Assembly (NCBI RefSeq): GCF_014837145.1
Contig: NZ_JACYFS010000001.1
Location: forward strand, 620,001 to 684,000
DNA from: Chryseobacterium caseinilyticum
Lineage (GTDB): Bacteria; Bacteroidota; Bacteroidia; Flavobacteriales; Weeksellaceae
Reading direction: 5' to 3'
DNA length: 64,000 bases
In this document: positions 61,173 through 64,000 of the stretch, one piece after another
How positions within the stretch are numbered: position 1 is the first letter of the stretch
Layout of the letters: each line of letters starts with the position of its first letter
The notes under the pieces: generated by a model
Seen by the model: only the letters and a program-made list of their open reading frames with translations
What the model was told of the DNA's origin: nothing
Database searches by the model: none
Translations under genes and position numbers: made by a program

Positions 61173-61967
61173 ATGAAAGAAAAACTATACATCATAAAAA
61201 TCGGCGGAGCATTAATCGATGATGAAGAATTATTGAACAAATTTCTGGAACAGTTCTCTGAAATTAAAGCAAAGAAAATTTTAGTTCACGGTGGCGGAAA
61301 ATTAGCAACCACATTGGCTGATAAACTTGGTGTTGAACAGAAAATGATCAATGGACGAAGAATCACAGATAAAGAAACTTTAGATATTGTGGCGATGGTG
61401 TATGCGGGTGGAATCAATAAAAATATTGTGGCAAAACTTCAGCAGAAAAAATGTAAGGCGATAGGATTTTCAGGCGCTGATGCCAATTTAATTAAAGCTA
61501 AAAAAAGAGAACATGCAGAAATAGATTTCGGATTTGTAGGTGATATTGAGAAGAAAAGTGTAAACAGGAAATTAATCTCAAAATTGATTAAGCTTAAACT
61601 AATTCCGGTATTTTCAGCAATCACTCACGATAAAAAAGGAAATCTTTTCAATACCAATGCAGATACGATTGCCTCGGTAATTGCTCAGGCGTTGTCTTCA
61701 AAATATGATGTTGAATTGTTGTATTGTTTTGATAAATCAGGGGTTTTGGAAGATGTCGAAAATCCTGAATCTGTCATTAAAAATATTTCAGAAGGAGAAT
61801 TTACTGTTTTAAAAAATGAAGGAAGACTTCACAAAGGAATTCTACCGAAACTGGAAAATGCTCTCGGAGCGATAAAAAATAATGTAAATAAGGTATTCTT
61901 AATTAAGGAAACCGAACTAAAAAACCACATAGAAAACCATCATGCAGGAACTGAAATCTGTTTATAG
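61173..61967 (+). CDS. argB: N-acylglutamate kinase
   Basis: A 264-residue amino acid kinase. YIIKIGGALIDD near the start, LVHGGGKLATTLADKLG near 38 and the Asn-containing NTNADTIASVIAQAL near 155 mark the active site. It phosphorylates acyl-glutamate. The ATG at 61173 is preferred over one four codons upstream because of the usual ArgB start. It overlaps argE by 26 bases. Confidence 0.92.
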   Translation: MKEKLYIIKIGGALIDDEELLNKFLEQFSEIKAKKILVHGGGKLATTLADKLGVEQKMINGRRITDKETLDIVAMVYAGGINKNIVAKLQQKKCKAIGFSGADANLIKAKKREHAEIDFGFVGDIEKKSVNRKLISKLIKLKLIPVFSAITHDKKGNLFNTNADTIASVIAQALSSKYDVELLYCFDKSGVLEDVENPESVIKNISEGEFTVLKNEGRLHKGILPKLENALGAIKNNVNKVFLIKETELKNHIENHHAGTEICL

Positions 61968-63024
61968 TAAAAAAGAATTACTGAATAACGCAGTGGATTT
62001 GTTGAAAAAACTGATTGAAATTCCGTCATTCAGCAAAGATGAATATAATACGTCGGTGGAAATTGAAAACTTTTTTAAAAAGAACAATATTCCTACAAAA
62101 CGTTTTAAAAACAACATTTGGGCGGTGAATAAAAATTTCGATGTTTTCAAGCCGTCAATTTTGCTGAATACCCATCATGACACGGTAAAACCAAATAAAG
62201 CTTACACTTTGGATCCTTTTTTAGCGGTTGAAAAGGAAGGAAAACTGTATGGATTGGGAAGCAATGATGCCGGTGCTTCCTTGGTTTCGATGGCGCAGGT
62301 ATTTCTACATTTTTTCGATAAAGAGAATTTAAAATATAATTTAGTGATTGCTCTGACAGCGGAGGAGGAGATTTCGGGATTTGACGGAATTGAGGCTTTA
62401 TTTCCGCAGCTTCCGAGTATCGAACTTGCCATTGTAGGAGAACCCACGCAGATGAATCTTGCCATTGCGGAAAAAGGATTGTTGGTGATTGATGGTGAAA
62501 TGAAAGGAACTCCTTCTCACGCCGCTCATCCGAACGATGATAACTCGATTGTGAAATGTATGGAGGATGTACAGCAGATTTTAAATTTCAAATTTCCAAA
62601 AGTTTCAGATTATTTGGGTGAAGTTAAAGTGACTTTGTCGGGAATTCATGCCGGCGTGCAGCATAACGTAGTTCCGGAATCATGTCAATTCACATTAGAT
62701 GTGAGAGTTACTGATGAATATTCTAATCAGGAAACGTTTGAAATCATACAGTCACAGATGAAATCAACTTTAACGGCAAGATCTTTCAGGCTCAATTCCT
62801 CAAAAATCGATAAGGATCATCCATTTGTAAAAGCAGGTCTGGAAATCGGGAGGACAACTTACGGTTCACCTACGTCATCCGATCAGGCAATTATTCCGTG
62901 TACATCGGTGAAGCTCGGTCCCGGTGACAGCAGGCGCTCTCATACTGCAGATGAATTTATTTTTATCGAAGAAATTGCGGAGGGAATTGAGATTTATATT
63001 AAGATACTTGAAAAAGTTTTATAG
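61942..63024 (+). CDS. argE: M20 deacylase, acylornithine or related
   Basis: A 360-residue M20 metallopeptidase. Metal-ligand blocks are NTHHDTVKP (near 72), GLGSNDAGASLVSM (near 104), TAEEEISG (near 131) and AIVGEPT (near 158), with SHTADEF near the end. It releases ornithine or citrulline from the acylated intermediate. Because it starts inside argB it is translationally linked to it. The substrate would be the succinyl form if ArgF' is a succinylornithine enzyme. Confidence 0.88.
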   Translation: MQELKSVYSKKELLNNAVDLLKKLIEIPSFSKDEYNTSVEIENFFKKNNIPTKRFKNNIWAVNKNFDVFKPSILLNTHHDTVKPNKAYTLDPFLAVEKEGKLYGLGSNDAGASLVSMAQVFLHFFDKENLKYNLVIALTAEEEISGFDGIEALFPQLPSIELAIVGEPTQMNLAIAEKGLLVIDGEMKGTPSHAAHPNDDNSIVKCMEDVQQILNFKFPKVSDYLGEVKVTLSGIHAGVQHNVVPESCQFTLDVRVTDEYSNQETFEIIQSQMKSTLTARSFRLNSSKIDKDHPFVKAGLEIGRTTYGSPTSSDQAIIPCTSVKLGPGDSRRSHTADEFIFIEEIAEGIEIYIKILEKVL

Positions 63025-63073
63025 ACTGGAAGCTGGAAGAGGGAAGATTGAAGTCAATGAAGTCTGCAAATAA

Positions 63074-63311
63074 CGACTTTGGAAACGGAGGCGTTAAGAA
63101 ATTTTATATTATTTCCGTTAAAAAATTTCCACTGTCTGAGTAGCGGCAAAAAATAAGCTAATTATTTCAAATAATACTTCCCGCCCGAGTTTTGGAAATT
63201 TTAGGAAATAATTTAAAATTTTAGCCGGAGTTTCCAAGTCTTGTCCCGAAGCTTCGGGATTGTTTCTTTTGTTTGACTACGTCGAATCTTCGATTTCAAG
63301 ACAAAAGAAAA
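63074..63311 (+). repeat. 235-bp foldback repeat, copy 2 (argE-argH gap)
   Basis: About 80-85% identical by eye to copy 1 in the same orientation. The arms again fold back (GGAAACGGAGGCGTT ... CCGGAGTTTCC), followed by CCCGAAGCTTCGGG and the TTTCTTTTG / CAAAAGAAA hairpin. At one stem site copy 1 has T58531-A58593 and copy 2 has C63130-G63194, so pairing is kept by a double change. Confidence 0.85.
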
Positions 63312-63333
63312 TTAATGTTTTAAAGAAAAAATT

Positions 63334-64000
63334 ATGAAAAAAATATGGCAAAAAGACGATAACGCCACCAACATATTAGTCAATAAATTTACAGTCGGGA
63401 AAGATCTTGACTTTGATGAACGCTTAGCAAAATACGATGTCAAAGGCTCAATGGCGCATTGCAAAATGTTGGCAGAAGTTGGAATTATTTCCAATGAAGA
63501 ATCAAAGCAGATGTTGACTGTTCTGGAGGAAATTTTAAAAGACATCGAAAACGGAACTTTTGAAATTGATAAAAATGCGGAAGATATTCATTCGCAGGTA
63601 GAATCTATCTTAATTGAAAAATTAGGCGATACAGGAAAGAAAATTCACACGGCAAGATCTAGAAATGACCAGGTTTTATTAGATATAAAATTATATTTAT
63701 TAGATGAAATTCGTGAAATTACAACATTGACAGATGAATTATTTCAAATCTTAATTAAACTCGCAGATCAGCATAAAGATGTTCTGCTTCCAGGCTACAC
63801 CCATTTACAGATTGCAATGCCTTCCTCTTTCGGATTGTGGTTTGGAGCTTATGCAGAATCGTTATTAGATGATGTAGAAATGCTTTTCTCAGTTAAAAAT
63901 ATCATTAATAAAAATCCATTGGGTTCGGCAGCCGGTTATGGCTCGTCTTTCCCGATCGACCGTGAGAGTACAACGTATAATTTAGGCTTTCAGTCGATGA
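63334..64000 (+). CDS. argH: Argininosuccinate lyase, N-terminal part
   Basis: The gene runs off the right edge; 222 codons are visible. HTARSRNDQV near residue 108 is an ArgH signature, PGYTHLQIAMP near 152 follows, and NPLGSAAGYGSSFPIDRE near 195 is the fumarase-family substrate block. It cleaves argininosuccinate to arginine and fumarate, the last step of the pathway. The start is the ATG at 63334, 22 bases after the foldback repeat. Confidence 0.94.
   Translation, partial: MKKIWQKDDNATNILVNKFTVGKDLDFDERLAKYDVKGSMAHCKMLAEVGIISNEESKQMLTVLEEILKDIENGTFEIDKNAEDIHSQVESILIEKLGDTGKKIHTARSRNDQVLLDIKLYLLDEIREITTLTDELFQILIKLADQHKDVLLPGYTHLQIAMPSSFGLWFGAYAESLLDDVEMLFSVKNIINKNPLGSAAGYGSSFPIDRESTTYNLGFQSM

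Overview
The window looks like a chromosomal segment of a low-GC Flavobacteriia bacterium, most like Chryseobacterium and its relatives. The signs are: secreted proteins ending in type IX secretion (T9SS) sorting domains, TonB-receptor-type barrel proteins, a fused SecDF, a fused SpoT/RelA, promoter boxes of the Bacteroidota form TAnnTTTG, and start codons without Shine-Dalgarno sequences. This is judged by eye; no searches were run. No tRNA, rRNA, CRISPR array, prophage or integrated plasmid was seen.

Layout. 1-6.7 kb (minus): end of a rhodanese-like gene, two small membrane proteins behind a perfect palindromic operator and a TetR regulator, a PRISE-like reductase, a DoxX / PPC-domain / Crp operon, and a redox operon (Tat-type aldo/keto reductase, DUF3861, 3-hydroxyisobutyrate-dehydrogenase-like). 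7-10.9 kb: CAT-like acetyltransferase, M50-like membrane protease, SDR, AraC regulator, VOC protein. 11-20.5 kb: T9SS subtilisin, sugar-nucleotide genes (DegT aminotransferase, galE, cytidylyltransferase), an outer-membrane barrel, mltG and dapF. 20.5-28.6 kb: PnuC, amino acid permease, sialate esterase-like protein, hemN, T9SS sugar dehydrogenase. 28.8-41.4 kb: secDF, an MFS pump, tatA, PAP2, TPR protein, trmL, rlmH, yihY, nhaA, spoT/relA.

42.5-54.7 kb (minus) reads as a short-chain fatty acid module: acs, a propionyl-CoA-synthetase-like gene, a receiver-only response regulator, a CrbS-like sensor kinase with a Na+/solute symporter domain, small membrane proteins, an MFS metabolite transporter and a porin. 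A Y1 (RAYT-like) transposase and an array of palindromic repeats sit between the kinase and the regulator genes, and the last residues of the kinase are encoded by repeat sequence.

55.5-64 kb (plus) is the arginine pathway: GNAT acyltransferase, argG, argC, argD, argF', argB, argE and the start of argH. ArgF' has Val at the position that is Pro in the Bacteroides succinylornithine enzyme, so succinylated intermediates are likely. Every junction in this cluster where genes do not overlap contains a different structured repeat: a REP-like unit, a 235-bp foldback element (two copies with a compensatory change), a 160-bp element with 19-bp inverted ends, and a 16-bp hairpin with a second REP-like family. 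This repeat landscape, together with the RAYT/REP insertion inside the two-component system, is the most interesting content of the window.
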